Positions 7,226 to 17,051 of a DNA stretch of 64,000 nucleotides are shown here, piece by piece. A program made the position numbers and the translations under genes. Within the stretch, counting starts at the first letter, position 1; every line of letters starts with the position of its first letter. Origin of the DNA: JACOMS01 sp964352785 (GTDB lineage Bacteria > Pseudomonadota > Alphaproteobacteria > Caulobacterales > Maricaulaceae); NCBI GenBank assembly GCA_964352785.1, contig CAYGTI010000001.1, forward strand, positions 62,001 through 126,000, in the 5' to 3' direction. Under the pieces are notes generated by a model. It was not told the DNA's origin. It worked only from the letters and a program-made list of their open reading frames with translations, and did not search any database.

Positions 7226-8721
7226 TAGCCGACGCTCCCTTCAAGCGAAATCGCCACGAGTTTTTGTGCTTCAACTGCAAACTCCATAGGAAGTTCTTGC
7301 AGCACGTCACGGCAAAACCCGTTTACAAGAAGCGCAACCGCATCTTCTTCGGATAGGCCGCGCTGGCGGCAGTAGAACAGCTGATCATCGGAGAGCTTGC
7401 TGGTTGTGGCTTCATGCTCAAACTGCGCGCTGGGCGTGTTGGACTCCACATAAGGCACAGTATGCGCGCCGCATTGATCGCCGATTAAAAGGCTGTCGCA
7501 CTGCGTAAAATTACGCGCACCTGCGGCTTTTTTGTGCGCGGACACAAGCCCGCGGTAGGTTGAATTGGACTTACCCGCGCTAATCCCCTTAGAGATCACG
7601 CGTGATTTAGTGTTTTTGCCCAAATGAATCATCTTGGTACCGGTGTCGGCTTGTTGATGACCGTTGGTAATGGCGATGGAGTAAAATTCGCCTTGGCTGT
7701 TATCACCCCGCAAAATGCAGCTTGGGTATTTCCATGTCACGGCCGACCCTGTTTCTACTTGGGTCCAGCTCACTTTGGAGTTTTCACCTCGGCAATCCGC
7801 CCGTTTCGTCACGAAATTATAAACCCCGCCCTTGCCTTCGCTATTGCCGGGCCACCAATTTTGAACGGTAGAATATTTAACTTCAGCGTCGTCATGGACA
7901 ATAATTTCCACAATCGCCGCATGGAGCTGATTTTCATCTCGCATAGGCGCAGTGCATCCCTCAAGATAAGAGACGTAAGAGCCTTTGTCCGCGATAATTA
8001 ATGTGCGCTCAAACTGGCCTGTGCCTTGCGCGTTCATGCGGAAATAAGTGGATAGCTCCATCGGGCAGCGCACGCCCGGCGGAATATAAACAAATGATCC
8101 ATCCGAAAAAACGGCATTATTAAGCGTGGCGTAATAATTGTCCGTCAGCGGCACGACGGAGCCCATATATTTGCGCACAAGTTCGGGGTGCTCTTTGACG
8201 GCCTCGGAAAAAGAGCAGAAAATCACGCCGTCTTTGGCAAGCTCTGCTTTAAAGGTTGTCACAACCGAAACGCTGTCAAAAACCGCATCGACAGCCACTT
8301 TGGGCGCGCCTTCGACCCCGGCAAGCACCTCCTGCTCGCGCAAGGATATACCCAGCTTGTCGTAAATCGCGAGAATTTCTGGATCAACTTCGTCGAGCGA
8401 CTTCGGCCCGTCTTTTTTCACAGGCGAAGCATAGTAATAGGCATCTTGAAAATCGATTTTGGGATAATCGACCATCGCCCATGTCGGCTCCTCAAGGGTA
8501 AGCCATCGTCTATAGGCCTCGAGTCGCCACTCGAGTAGCCACTCCGGCTCTTCTTTTTTGGCCGAAATAAACCTGACAATATCTTCGTTCAGGCCCTTGG
8601 GCGCAAACTCTTGCTCAATGTCGGAATCAAAACCGTATTTATACTTATCCGCCTCAAGCGAGCGCACACCTTCGACGGTAGAAGCTTCAATGGAGTCTTT
8701 TACTTTTACGGTTTCGGTCAC
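7225..8721 (-). CDS. sufB: Fe-S cluster scaffold protein SufB
   Basis: A full-length SufB of 498 residues and the main cytosolic scaffold on which Fe-S clusters are built with SufC and SufD. The family core is clear: YIPPGVRCPMELSTYFR, SYLEGCTAP, VQNWWPG and FTQCDSLLIGDQCGAHT, where the conserved C-terminal-core cysteines lie. The ending RGLSEEDAVALLVNGFC is shared with SufD. The start overlaps the desulfurase stop (ATGA) and the stop overlaps the lipoprotein start (TAATG). In most genomes sufC follows directly; here four unrelated genes intervene. Confidence 0.96.
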   Translation of the reverse strand: MTETVKVKDSIEASTVEGVRSLEADKYKYGFDSDIEQEFAPKGLNEDIVRFISAKKEEPEWLLEWRLEAYRRWLTLEEPTWAMVDYPKIDFQDAYYYASPVKKDGPKSLDEVDPEILAIYDKLGISLREQEVLAGVEGAPKVAVDAVFDSVSVVTTFKAELAKDGVIFCSFSEAVKEHPELVRKYMGSVVPLTDNYYATLNNAVFSDGSFVYIPPGVRCPMELSTYFRMNAQGTGQFERTLIIADKGSYVSYLEGCTAPMRDENQLHAAIVEIIVHDDAEVKYSTVQNWWPGNSEGKGGVYNFVTKRADCRGENSKVSWTQVETGSAVTWKYPSCILRGDNSQGEFYSIAITNGHQQADTGTKMIHLGKNTKSRVISKGISAGKSNSTYRGLVSAHKKAAGARNFTQCDSLLIGDQCGAHTVPYVESNTPSAQFEHEATTSKLSDDQLFYCRQRGLSEEDAVALLVNGFCRDVLQELPMEFAVEAQKLVAISLEGSVG

Positions 8722-9836
8722 GCGGCACCTCGCATTGTTTTACGTCTTATATCCGCCCACGCCGCCAAAAAAGCTTCGGCGTCGGCCATCGTTGAATTAT
8801 AACCAAGGCTGACCCGAATTGCGCCTTTGGGCGCTTTATGAAGCAAACCCATCGCGCGCACTGAGCGGCTCTCGCCTGTTTTTCCAGACGAGCAGGCCGT
8901 TCCGGTGCTGACAGAGATATGTTTAAGATCGAGCGACATCATCAGCGTCATTGAACTGGCATCAGGAACGGCAAAAAAGCTTGTATTAGGAAGGCGTTTG
9001 GCTTTTTCGCCAAAGATCGTCAGTTCGGGCTCCATAGCGCGAAGGCCGGACTCAATGCGCTCTCGCATGGGTAGCGTATGATCCAAATCGGTCATAGCTT
9101 TAACAGCCGCTCCAAATCCGGAAATTCCCGCTACATTATGTGTGCCTGAGCGGCGGCGGCGCTCTTGGCCACCGCCTGTTATCAGCGGATCAAATGGCGC
9201 ATCAGCCGCTAGATAAAGCGCGCCAACGCCTTGCGGGCCTCCAAGCTTGTGCGCGGAGACCGTCAAATAATCCGGCAGGAATGTCATGGTCATTTTCCCG
9301 AAAGCCTGAACCGCATCAATGAGAATCAATCCGCCCGCTTCGTGAACTAAATCCGCGGCTGTTTCTGTGTCTTGAATAACCCCAGTTTCGCTGTTGGCGG
9401 CAACGAGCGACACAAAAGGACGACCATCCGTTGCGTCCCAAGCGTCAAGGCGCGCCGCAAGCCATACCATGTCCGTGCGGCCCTGATCATCGGCTGGAAT
9501 GATCTCAACCAATGCGCCAGAGGCCTCAGCAGCCAACAACGTCGCCGGATGATCCATCGCAGAGACTAGAAGCCGTTTGCAACCCTGTTTGACCACAGAC
9601 TGAATGACTGTATTATCGCCCTCACTGCCGCCGCCGTTAAACATGATGTCCTGCGCGCATAGGCCAAGCGCCATGCCCACAGCTTCGCGTGCATTAGACA
9701 CCAACCGGCTGGCCTCGCGGCCATCGCCGTGTTGGGCGGACGGGTTTCCGGTGACATGCATCGCGCGCGTCACAGCCTTGATGACTTCGGGCCGCGCCGG
9801 AGATGTCGCGTTATGATCAAGGTAGACACGGCTCAT
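8718..9836 (-). CDS. Cysteine desulfurase, NifS/IscS type (group I)
   Basis: A 372-residue PLP enzyme of the aminotransferase class V fold. The start VYLDHNATSPARPEV is typical of NifS/IscS, the PLP lysine lies in SAHKLGGP, and the catalytic cysteine is C315 in the long loop STGTACSSG. It supplies persulfide sulfur for Fe-S assembly and perhaps tRNA thiolation. Both ends overlap neighbours by ATGA (iscR upstream, sufB downstream), so the three genes are probably translationally coupled. It complements, rather than duplicates, the group II SufS encoded later in the operon. Alphaproteobacterial suf operons often have this arrangement. Confidence 0.93.
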   Translation of the reverse strand: MSRVYLDHNATSPARPEVIKAVTRAMHVTGNPSAQHGDGREASRLVSNAREAVGMALGLCAQDIMFNGGGSEGDNTVIQSVVKQGCKRLLVSAMDHPATLLAAEASGALVEIIPADDQGRTDMVWLAARLDAWDATDGRPFVSLVAANSETGVIQDTETAADLVHEAGGLILIDAVQAFGKMTMTFLPDYLTVSAHKLGGPQGVGALYLAADAPFDPLITGGGQERRRRSGTHNVAGISGFGAAVKAMTDLDHTLPMRERIESGLRAMEPELTIFGEKAKRLPNTSFFAVPDASSMTLMMSLDLKHISVSTGTACSSGKTGESRSVRAMGLLHKAPKGAIRVSLGYNSTMADAEAFLAAWADIRRKTMRGAA

Positions 9837-10267
9837 TCCGCCGCCTCCACCGCTGAAAAGCGCTGGGCGAGCACATCAGCGATCGTAATACCGGCCAAGA
9901 ATTGCTCGATATGGTCTTCGAGCGCGCCCCATAAATTATGTGTCACACACCGCTCAGAACCGCCTGTGCAGGCTATTTTAGTTTCGGGCGTACATCCATG
10001 GGCTTTGATGTCTTCGTTGACCGCAAAAATAATATGATCGAGCGTCAGCACTTCTGGCCGGGTTACAAGTCGATAGCCACCGCCAGCACCACGTTGACTC
10101 TCAACGATACCCGCACGCCGGAGTTTAGCAAAAAGCTGTTCCAAAAATGAGAGAGATATTTTTTGGCGCGCCGATATATCGGTGAGCGGCGCTATAGCAT
10201 CCTCGCCTTGCGCGGCCAAATCAGCCACGGCCATCACCGCGTATCGTCCTTTGGCTGTTAGTTTCAC
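9833..10267 (-). CDS. iscR: Rrf2-family Fe-S regulator IscR
   Basis: A 144-residue Rrf2-type winged-helix repressor and the first gene of the suf operon. The helix-turn-helix covers about residues 24-68 (SLSFLEQLFAKLRRAGIV, then the wing RGAGGGYRL). Cluster ligands are C92, C100, C107 and H110, close to the IscR C-C-C-H arrangement though with slightly longer spacers than the E. coli protein. The [2Fe-2S] form would repress its own operon when clusters are plentiful. A matching palindromic operator lies about 110 bases upstream. The stop overlaps the desulfurase start. Confidence 0.93.
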   Translation of the reverse strand: MKLTAKGRYAVMAVADLAAQGEDAIAPLTDISARQKISLSFLEQLFAKLRRAGIVESQRGAGGGYRLVTRPEVLTLDHIIFAVNEDIKAHGCTPETKIACTGGSERCVTHNLWGALEDHIEQFLAGITIADVLAQRFSAVEAAE

Positions 10268-10369
10268 TGCGTTTTATCTCTCATTGGCAGGTTAGTTGCA
10301 GGTTTTTCTCGCTTTTTGTGATTGCCCTTGTTAAAGGCATCGCCAAATCATAATTGGATTGGATGTAAT

Positions 10370-10394
10370 AATTCCGACCAATTTAGTCAAGATT
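10370..10394 (-). promoter_or_regulatory. Candidate IscR type-1 operator and iscR-suf promoter
   Basis: CCGAC at 10374-10378 and TAGTCAAG at 10384-10391 flank a 7-base spacer, matching the half-site spacing of the E. coli type-1 IscR consensus (YYGAC-N7-GTCRR). On the minus strand TTGACT overlaps the same site and is a fair -35 box, with TTACAT 16 bases on as a possible -10. The placement over -35 is what autorepression would need. Confidence 0.55.
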
Positions 10395-10430
10395 AATTCC
10401 GCACTGCGGTCATAAAAATAGAGAGCTTAA

Positions 10431-11111
10431 ATGCCCGAAGTCATTTTTGCCGGTCCAGATGGTCGGCTTGAAGGCCGTTATCATCCCTCCGATGATCCAG
10501 CCGCCCCCTGTGCCCTTATTCTGTCTCCGCACCCCAAAGCTGGCGGACACATGGATCATCGCATTCCTGTATCTATGTATGAGCAATACAAAGCCCGGGG
10601 TTTTTCTGTACTTCGGTTTAACTTTCGCGGCATTGGCCGATCCGTGGGTGAATATGATAACGGACAAGGCGAGCTCCAAGACGCCGCCTATGCGCTCGAT
10701 TGGATGCAGAGCTTCAACCAGAACGCGCCTTTTACATGGGTTTCAGGATATTCGTTCGGCGCTTGGATCGGAATGCAGCTTTTGATGCGCCGGCCTGAGA
10801 TCGCAGGTTTCATTTCAATGTCTCTGCCCACAAACACTTATGATTTTGCTTTTCTTGCACCCTGCCCGGCATCAGGCTTGGTCACCTACGGTAGCCACGA
10901 CCCGATTGTCCCGGCAGATGATGTAGACCGCGTGATTGAGCGTATTCGCGTTCAAAAAGGCACCCAGATTACAACGCACCGCATCGAAGGGGCCGATCAT
11001 TTCTACACGAATCACCTCGAAGAAGCGCTCAACGTGATTGATGAATATCTTGATGAACACCTTGAAGAAAAATACGTGCCTTATCGGGAGCCACGATTAA
11101 TCGAAGGATAA
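10431..11111 (+). CDS. Alpha/beta hydrolase
   Basis: A 226-residue alpha/beta hydrolase without a signal peptide. The catalytic set can be traced: oxyanion region SPHPKAGGHMDH (around residue 36), nucleophile elbow GYSFGAW, acid in GSHDPIVP and histidine in ADHFY. Proteins of this type are predicted serine esterases or acyl hydrolases; the substrate is unknown. It is divergent from iscR across a 163-base region that contains the IscR operator, so it could share that control. Its last 31 bases overlap the end of anmK on the other strand. Confidence 0.85.
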   Translation: MPEVIFAGPDGRLEGRYHPSDDPAAPCALILSPHPKAGGHMDHRIPVSMYEQYKARGFSVLRFNFRGIGRSVGEYDNGQGELQDAAYALDWMQSFNQNAPFTWVSGYSFGAWIGMQLLMRRPEIAGFISMSLPTNTYDFAFLAPCPASGLVTYGSHDPIVPADDVDRVIERIRVQKGTQITTHRIEGADHFYTNHLEEALNVIDEYLDEHLEEKYVPYREPRLIEG

Positions 11112-12223
11112 GCGATCCGGCCGCCTGTCATGGGGGCTGTTACACCCGTTGTATCCGGAAAAGAAATTGGTAATCCTCGCAGCGCTCTTGCCGCCAAATA
11201 AGCGAACGCCTGAGCCTCTATGGCATCCCCGTCCCATCCTACATCTTCTGCCGTTTTCACACACGCAGGTATCTGCCCCATCAACATCCACAGTAGGGCC
11301 CAATTACGGCGTCCGCCGCCGCAAACAATGACTGTCTTTGGCCGCAGCGGCATAGTGCACATAGTTTTAGCAGTCGCAATGGCGCAAAACGCGGCCAACG
11401 TCGCCGCCCCGTCGCGCGCGGACTTGCCGGATAAATCTGCATTTACATCAAAATCGTATCGGTCTGCCGATTTTGGTACGAGCTGGCTGAAAAAATCACG
11501 CCCAAGCCAACGATCAATTAGCCTGAAATCCGGCTGCCCCCATTGAGCATGTCGGCCCCTATCATCATAATTTTGAGACGCCGCTGTCTTCATCCAATTA
11601 TCCAGCGGCCCGTTGCCTGGCCCGCAATCAGTTGCTAGAATATCTTCACCCGAAATGAGCGTGACATTCGAAACACCGCCAATATTTAAGACGCCGACTG
11701 CGCCCTCAAGCCCTGAGTGCGCAGCCAAAGCTTTGTGATAAATCGGCGCGAGCGGCGCACCTTGTCCGCCCGCAGCCACATCGTCTGAGCGAAAATCATG
11801 GGCCACAGGAACCCCAAAAGCAGCGGCCAAAACCCGCCCATCGCCCAATTGGAGCGTTTGCCCGGCTTTACCGCCAGCGGGCGGATGGTGCAAAACCGTT
11901 TGGCCGTGAAATCCGATGAGGTTCAGTCGCTCCATCCAATCAAGATGCGCGGCCCCAATAGCCATGATCGCTTCCACATGGGTTCGGTTGATGACCTCTT
12001 CTGCTGCGGCGAAGCTATTGGGGCGGGCCTCTTTGAATTGCCACCTCAGCGCCGCTTGCGTTGCCTGTGTTAGCGTCTCTCTGTCATTCGCTGTATATTC
12101 AAGGGTCATACTTGGGCCAAACCGTAAAATACGCTCCCCGTCAGTTTCCAAAAAAGCAGCATCGACACCGTCAAGAGAGGTTCCACTCATAAGACCAAGG
12201 GCCGTGTAAACAATCTGGCTCAT
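11081..12223 (-). CDS. anmK: Anhydro-N-acetylmuramic acid kinase AnmK
   Basis: A cell-wall recycling enzyme of 380 residues that phosphorylates and hydrolyses 1,6-anhydro-MurNAc to MurNAc-6-phosphate in the cytosol. The ATP-binding start GLMSGTSLDGVDAAF (about residues 9-23), the FHGQTVLHHP segment, LNIGGVSN and ATDCGPGNGPLDNW are family signatures. The ATG at 12223 is chosen because AAGGA precedes it. A longer frame from 12298 would overlap tyrS on the other strand and lacks family similarity. It is divergent from tyrS and converges with the hydrolase gene. With PgeF, AmiC and PBP1A it forms the cell-wall set of this window. Confidence 0.93.
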   Translation of the reverse strand: MSQIVYTALGLMSGTSLDGVDAAFLETDGERILRFGPSMTLEYTANDRETLTQATQAALRWQFKEARPNSFAAAEEVINRTHVEAIMAIGAAHLDWMERLNLIGFHGQTVLHHPPAGGKAGQTLQLGDGRVLAAAFGVPVAHDFRSDDVAAGGQGAPLAPIYHKALAAHSGLEGAVGVLNIGGVSNVTLISGEDILATDCGPGNGPLDNWMKTAASQNYDDRGRHAQWGQPDFRLIDRWLGRDFFSQLVPKSADRYDFDVNADLSGKSARDGAATLAAFCAIATAKTMCTMPLRPKTVIVCGGGRRNWALLWMLMGQIPACVKTAEDVGWDGDAIEAQAFAYLAARALRGLPISFPDTTGVTAPMTGGRIAYPSINRGSR

Positions 12224-12290
12224 CCAATTCCTTTTGACATCAAGGGCCGCTTTGTTAGTAAAGCCCTCTACAGATTTATAGGCCAGATTC

Positions 12291-13547
12291 ATGTCCAAGT
12301 TTCAATCAAAATTGATGCAAACGCTTACCGAGCGCGGGTTTCTCTACCAATGTACCGATGAAACGGGCCTAGATAAGGCGGCGACGCAAAGCATTACAGG
12401 CTATATTGGCTTTGATTGCACAGCGCCCAGCCTGCATGTCGGGTCTCTGGTTCAGATTATGATGCTACGTCACCTACAGAAATCAGGCGGACGCCCCATT
12501 GTTCTTTTGGGCGGCGGCACTACGAAGATTGGTGACCCCTCCGACAAAGACAAATCGCGGCCTATCCTAACGCCGGACATTATCGAAGCCAACAAGGACG
12601 GCATAAAACAGGTTTTTTCGAAATTTTTGGATTTTGACGGCGAGAACGCGGCGATCATGGTGGACAATGCAGATTGGCTCGACAAGCTCGGATATATCGA
12701 ATTCCTCCGGGATATTGGTAAGCACTTCACGATTAACCGTATGGTTACACTGGAGTCGGTCAAACGCCGCCTTGACCGCGAACAGCCCATGACGTTCCTT
12801 GAGTTTAATTACACACTGTTACAATCTTATGACTTCTTAGAACTTTACCGTCGTCATGGCTGTACCCTACAGCTTGGCGGATCAGATCAATGGGGCAATA
12901 TTCTAGGCGGGGCTGACTTGACGCGCCGATTGGAAAGCGCTGATTGTTTCGGTTTTACGACTCCCCTAATTACGACCGCATCCGGCGGAAAAATGGGTAA
13001 AACCGCAGAAGGCGCGATGTGGTTGAATGGCAACCCCGCGCTCGGTGAAGCGTTCTCCAAAAGCCCGTATGATTACTGGCAGTTTTGGAGAAATACCGAA
13101 GATGCTGACGTAGGTAAATTCTTGCGACTTTTCACAGACTTACCTCTGAACGAGATTGAAAAACTCGAGTCCCTGGAAGGTGCGGACATTAATCTGGCCA
13201 AAGTCAGATTGGCCAACGAAGCAACGGGCATGCTGCACGGCACACAAGCTGCAACAGAGGCCGAAGCGACGGCGAAAACAACTTTCGAGCAGGGCGGAGC
13301 CGCGCAAGGCTTACCGACATTTGACGCGAATCTCGACGGCCTGTTCGCTGTTGATGCTGCCGTTCTTGCAGGCCTCGCCATGTCCAAAGGCGAAGCCCGC
13401 CGCCATATCAAAGGCGGAGCGCTTAAAATCAACGATGTCCGCATTGAAGATCATTTGCATAAGCTGTCGCAGGCTGATCTCAATAATGACGGCGCGATAA
13501 AAATATCTGTGGGCAAAAAACGCCACGCGCTCATCCGCCCGGTCTAA
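12291..13547 (+). CDS. tyrS: Tyrosyl-tRNA synthetase
   Basis: A class I aminoacyl-tRNA synthetase of 418 residues that charges tRNA-Tyr. The HIGH-type motif appears as PSLHVGSLV (about residues 43-51) and the tyrosine pocket as GGSDQWGNI. The KMSKS loop appears as KMGKT, a usual proteobacterial TyrS variant. The C-terminal S4-like domain is seen in SKGEARRHIKGGALKIND. Length is normal. It is divergent from anmK with 67 bases between starts, and converges on the AsmA-like gene with only three bases between stops. Confidence 0.96.
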   Translation: MSKFQSKLMQTLTERGFLYQCTDETGLDKAATQSITGYIGFDCTAPSLHVGSLVQIMMLRHLQKSGGRPIVLLGGGTTKIGDPSDKDKSRPILTPDIIEANKDGIKQVFSKFLDFDGENAAIMVDNADWLDKLGYIEFLRDIGKHFTINRMVTLESVKRRLDREQPMTFLEFNYTLLQSYDFLELYRRHGCTLQLGGSDQWGNILGGADLTRRLESADCFGFTTPLITTASGGKMGKTAEGAMWLNGNPALGEAFSKSPYDYWQFWRNTEDADVGKFLRLFTDLPLNEIEKLESLEGADINLAKVRLANEATGMLHGTQAATEAEATAKTTFEQGGAAQGLPTFDANLDGLFAVDAAVLAGLAMSKGEARRHIKGGALKINDVRIEDHLHKLSQADLNNDGAIKISVGKKRHALIRPV

Positions 13548-13550
13548 ACC

Positions 13551-16500
13551 TTATCTAGGCCCATCCGGGTTGGGGATAGCGTCCATATTTGTGTTAGCAT
13601 TATCTGCTTCGATTTCGTCTTGAAGGCCTTGGTTGTTCGGCAATGCCTCCCGTTGCGTTTCAAAAATACGCCTCAAGAACCCCGGTGTGAGCGCCGAGAG
13701 TGGATTAACCGAAACTTGCGTTGCTGAAAACGGACCTTTGACAGAATAATTAAGCGCGAAGATACCCTCGCCCTTTTTTCCGACAAAAATATTGCCAATA
13801 ACAGGAATTGACGAAAGCGCGGAATTTGCCGAATAAGCAGGCACTAAAACACCGTCTAGGTCGACCGTTTTGTCAGAAAAACTGATATTACCGTTTCCTG
13901 TTAAGCCAAGCGCCGGACCTGATGCACGCGCCTCACGTATACTCCATGTTCCGTTTTCGTAAGAAAAGGGAGCCTCAAAACGGGTAAATGTTAGACCCTC
14001 ACCGCTCATCGCATCCGTCAGTCCTTTAAGTGAAGCTAAAGATAAAATTTGCGCCATGATTGGAGCTTGAACAAGTGCGAATTCATCAATGAAAATATCA
14101 CCGTTGATCGGTCCTTCCGCGCCGACTTCAGGTAGCTTGGCGGTCATAGTCAAACGACCATCTCTTATACTTTGAATATTTAAAAATGACATCGCCGCCA
14201 AAGACGCGTCCGGTATTACGATCGATAAGTCACGCTGGTTATCACTGAGTGGGGCCAGAACAGCGCTGAAATCACCTTGGGCCGTAGACCCCGTAATTTT
14301 CGCGGCTGAGGTTCCGATGCCGTTGTGCTGAATATCAATTTCAGCATTTTGTAGAACAAACATATCATCCAAAGCCAGACGCTTCAAAGTCCCGTTTAAA
14401 TGCATAGGAATAGCAACGCCGCTGGAACGAACTGTTATGGCCTGGTCAACCATGGGGGAGATATCAAGAAAATCACCAGCGACGGCCACATCAAACGCAG
14501 TGCCTTTTGAATTAGGCTTTACGCTCACGCTGCCGTCCATGAAGGCTTCTATTTTAGCGTTGGAAAGCTCAAAATTGAGAAGTTTGGCATCGCCAGCGAA
14601 AGCCGCTTGTCCTTGAACAGTTAAGCCCGGAGCTTCAATCGAAATATTGCGAGCCGACAAAGCACCATCTTCTTGGCGCGATAACTGCGCCGAAAGTCGA
14701 CCGTTAACGCCAGCGGCTTTAGACCAATATTCCCCAAATCGTATATCAGAATTGGTAAAATCAACATCAACTATGCTTTGGGATATTTGCAGGCCTTGAC
14801 CTTCTGCGGAAATTTCAACATTCGCTGATCCACCGAAATATTCCCTATATTCAAGACCAAAGCCATCCAGCGTATCGCCGCTCATCTTGCCTTCCAAGCG
14901 GTATTTGGTGGGGATATCATCCCGGCCTAAGGCTTCTTTCCATTCAAGTGAGGTTCGCCAAGGCCCCACATTTACAGGCCCCGAAACGGATATCTCTGTC
15001 TTGTTAGCCGTCAGATTGAATGTCCCATTCTCAAGTTGGTGCGGTCCCAGTGAAAACGGCGCCTTTACGTCATCAAACGTCCCTGTCACAGCATATTGAA
15101 TGCGGCTTTGATCAAAATATTCAAGAAGTGGACGTCTGATAGTCAAATTAACATTACCGCTTCCGGCAAACCTATCAGAGATCAGCCCGTATTGACTTGT
15201 AAAACCAAACGGTTTTTGATCAATCAAATTCAGCATATCAGGAACCGAACCGAACGCATCCACATCGATGATTAAGTCCCCGCCTTTAGGGAACAAGCGG
15301 GGAATATCAACACGTCCACGCTGAACAGCTAAAGGGCCAATATTGCCGGAAAAAGCCTCAAATTCTAAGCCGTTACCACGCAATAGCCCGCGGCCCGTCA
15401 CATTTGTGTAAGGCGTCATTGTTGAAATATATTTGACGTGCCCCTCACGGACATTGAAAGCGAGCGTCAAATCCTCGTTTGATAGCGCTTGTCCAGAAAA
15501 GACCCTATCCGGTAATGAAAAATCAAGTTTCAAGTCAGAAATAATACCCTCAACAATAGCACGTCTTATCCAGCGCCTAGCGCCAGTCGCAAACTCTGTT
15601 GGCCATACAAACAACAAGTCTGCAGCGGTCATGTCGCCGTTAACCCCACCGGAACCACTTAGCACGCGAAGTTCCCCTTGATTATCCAGCGAAGCGGTAA
15701 CCTTTGCATTTAGTAAAAAAGTTTCAAAACCAAGCTCTATGCTTTCAAACATAAGCTCACGTTTTGAGCGGTCAAACGAGCCTTCAAATTTTATACTGTC
15801 TAAATCAAATGGTTCATCAAAAAAGCCCGTAAAATCGAGTGTAGCATCCGATAATTCTGTCTTAAAACTGAAAGGTTCTTTAAAAAACCCGGTCGCGGGA
15901 CGGCCAATATTAGCCAGAGATGCTGACCCCCTACCGCCAAAACGACTGCCATCAAGCACAAAGGTATCTATATTCAAGATACCTTTGGCGGGATCATAGG
16001 ATGCCTGAAGGGCTAATTCTTCAATATCATTTGTTTGCGGCCCGAAATAGCCACGCCCACCTTCGGACGTAATGCTGAGCAGAACAGACTCGAGGCCGAT
16101 ATTACGTTTGGATACAATCTCCAAATCTATATCCATAGGCACATCAAATTCTGACATGCGCGCAGCCAAACCCCGTTTTGGCGCAAGGTGCGCTGGATTA
16201 ATGCCCCCGCCTGCAACGCTTAGCTGGAAATCCTCATAGTCGGCGGAAAACGTCGCATGGACATCAATTTCTCCGCTCATTTCGTCTCCGGCGAGTTTCG
16301 CCAGCCCGTTCACACTAAACCGTCCTTCGTTTTGCGCGATGTAAAGATCAGTCTCTAAGAATTGCAGGTCAATGCCATTGACCTCATCTCGCACAAAGAC
16401 GCGCGCATTCTCTATACTGACAGCTTTAAGAGGGCCCATCGAAAAGGAAGGCCTTTCGGCATCTCCCTCAGACTTCATGGGAGCAGAGGGCATAACCCCA

Positions 16501-17051
16501 AAAATCCCAACAGTCTCTGGCGTCCCTAACCCCGCAACAACGTCTCCAACGTCATTGCGCATCCACGTCACAGACCCCCCGGAAACTACGATGCGGGCTG
16601 GAGTGACTTTGCCAATCAGTGCATCATCAAAATTGAGCGCGACGGTTAACGCGTCAATACTTTGAAGCGGCATTTTGGATGTGCCTCGTACGACTATGCC
16701 TCTCGCGTCAACAACTATGGCATTTTGGCCCGGACGCCAGGCAAGCTGCAAATGATCAATATCTGCGGATTTTCCATCAAAAGCCTCAGAGAACCACAAA
16801 GACGCGTTGGGTTTCAAAAACGAAATATCCATGGTTTTTTGTGACAGCAGCACATTGAGGGCATAAAACCAAACAAAGGCTGCCCCCAAAACAATCGCAG
16901 TCAGTTCACCCAATACCCGAAAGGTTCGATACGCAAAACGGCGCATAAAATACGCGCATATGTGCTTGGCGAACCGCTCATTCTCGCGTGCTGCTGCGAT
17001 TTTCGCGGGCCCAGTATCCTCTGAGGAAGTTTTTTGCAATAAGTCGGTCAT
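13551..17051 (-). CDS. AsmA-like/DUF3971 (YhdP-type) envelope protein
   Basis: A 1166-residue protein with one N-terminal membrane helix (about residues 45-65, VLGELTAIVLGAAFVWFYAL). A very long beta-rich body follows, of the DUF3971/AsmA-C type found in YhdP and TamB relatives. These proteins span the periplasm and are implicated in phospholipid movement to the outer membrane. Repeated short strands such as GRGLLRGNGLEFEAFSGNIG, and a C-terminal part with GNISFSDKTVDLDGVLVPAY, support the AsmA-like C-terminal domain. The start is uncertain: ATG 17051 is used, but in-frame starts up to 17105 exist. It is divergent from the peroxiredoxin. Confidence 0.85.
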   Translation of the reverse strand: MTDLLQKTSSEDTGPAKIAAARENERFAKHICAYFMRRFAYRTFRVLGELTAIVLGAAFVWFYALNVLLSQKTMDISFLKPNASLWFSEAFDGKSADIDHLQLAWRPGQNAIVVDARGIVVRGTSKMPLQSIDALTVALNFDDALIGKVTPARIVVSGGSVTWMRNDVGDVVAGLGTPETVGIFGVMPSAPMKSEGDAERPSFSMGPLKAVSIENARVFVRDEVNGIDLQFLETDLYIAQNEGRFSVNGLAKLAGDEMSGEIDVHATFSADYEDFQLSVAGGGINPAHLAPKRGLAARMSEFDVPMDIDLEIVSKRNIGLESVLLSITSEGGRGYFGPQTNDIEELALQASYDPAKGILNIDTFVLDGSRFGGRGSASLANIGRPATGFFKEPFSFKTELSDATLDFTGFFDEPFDLDSIKFEGSFDRSKRELMFESIELGFETFLLNAKVTASLDNQGELRVLSGSGGVNGDMTAADLLFVWPTEFATGARRWIRRAIVEGIISDLKLDFSLPDRVFSGQALSNEDLTLAFNVREGHVKYISTMTPYTNVTGRGLLRGNGLEFEAFSGNIGPLAVQRGRVDIPRLFPKGGDLIIDVDAFGSVPDMLNLIDQKPFGFTSQYGLISDRFAGSGNVNLTIRRPLLEYFDQSRIQYAVTGTFDDVKAPFSLGPHQLENGTFNLTANKTEISVSGPVNVGPWRTSLEWKEALGRDDIPTKYRLEGKMSGDTLDGFGLEYREYFGGSANVEISAEGQGLQISQSIVDVDFTNSDIRFGEYWSKAAGVNGRLSAQLSRQEDGALSARNISIEAPGLTVQGQAAFAGDAKLLNFELSNAKIEAFMDGSVSVKPNSKGTAFDVAVAGDFLDISPMVDQAITVRSSGVAIPMHLNGTLKRLALDDMFVLQNAEIDIQHNGIGTSAAKITGSTAQGDFSAVLAPLSDNQRDLSIVIPDASLAAMSFLNIQSIRDGRLTMTAKLPEVGAEGPINGDIFIDEFALVQAPIMAQILSLASLKGLTDAMSGEGLTFTRFEAPFSYENGTWSIREARASGPALGLTGNGNISFSDKTVDLDGVLVPAYSANSALSSIPVIGNIFVGKKGEGIFALNYSVKGPFSATQVSVNPLSALTPGFLRRIFETQREALPNNQGLQDEIEADNANTNMDAIPNPDGPR

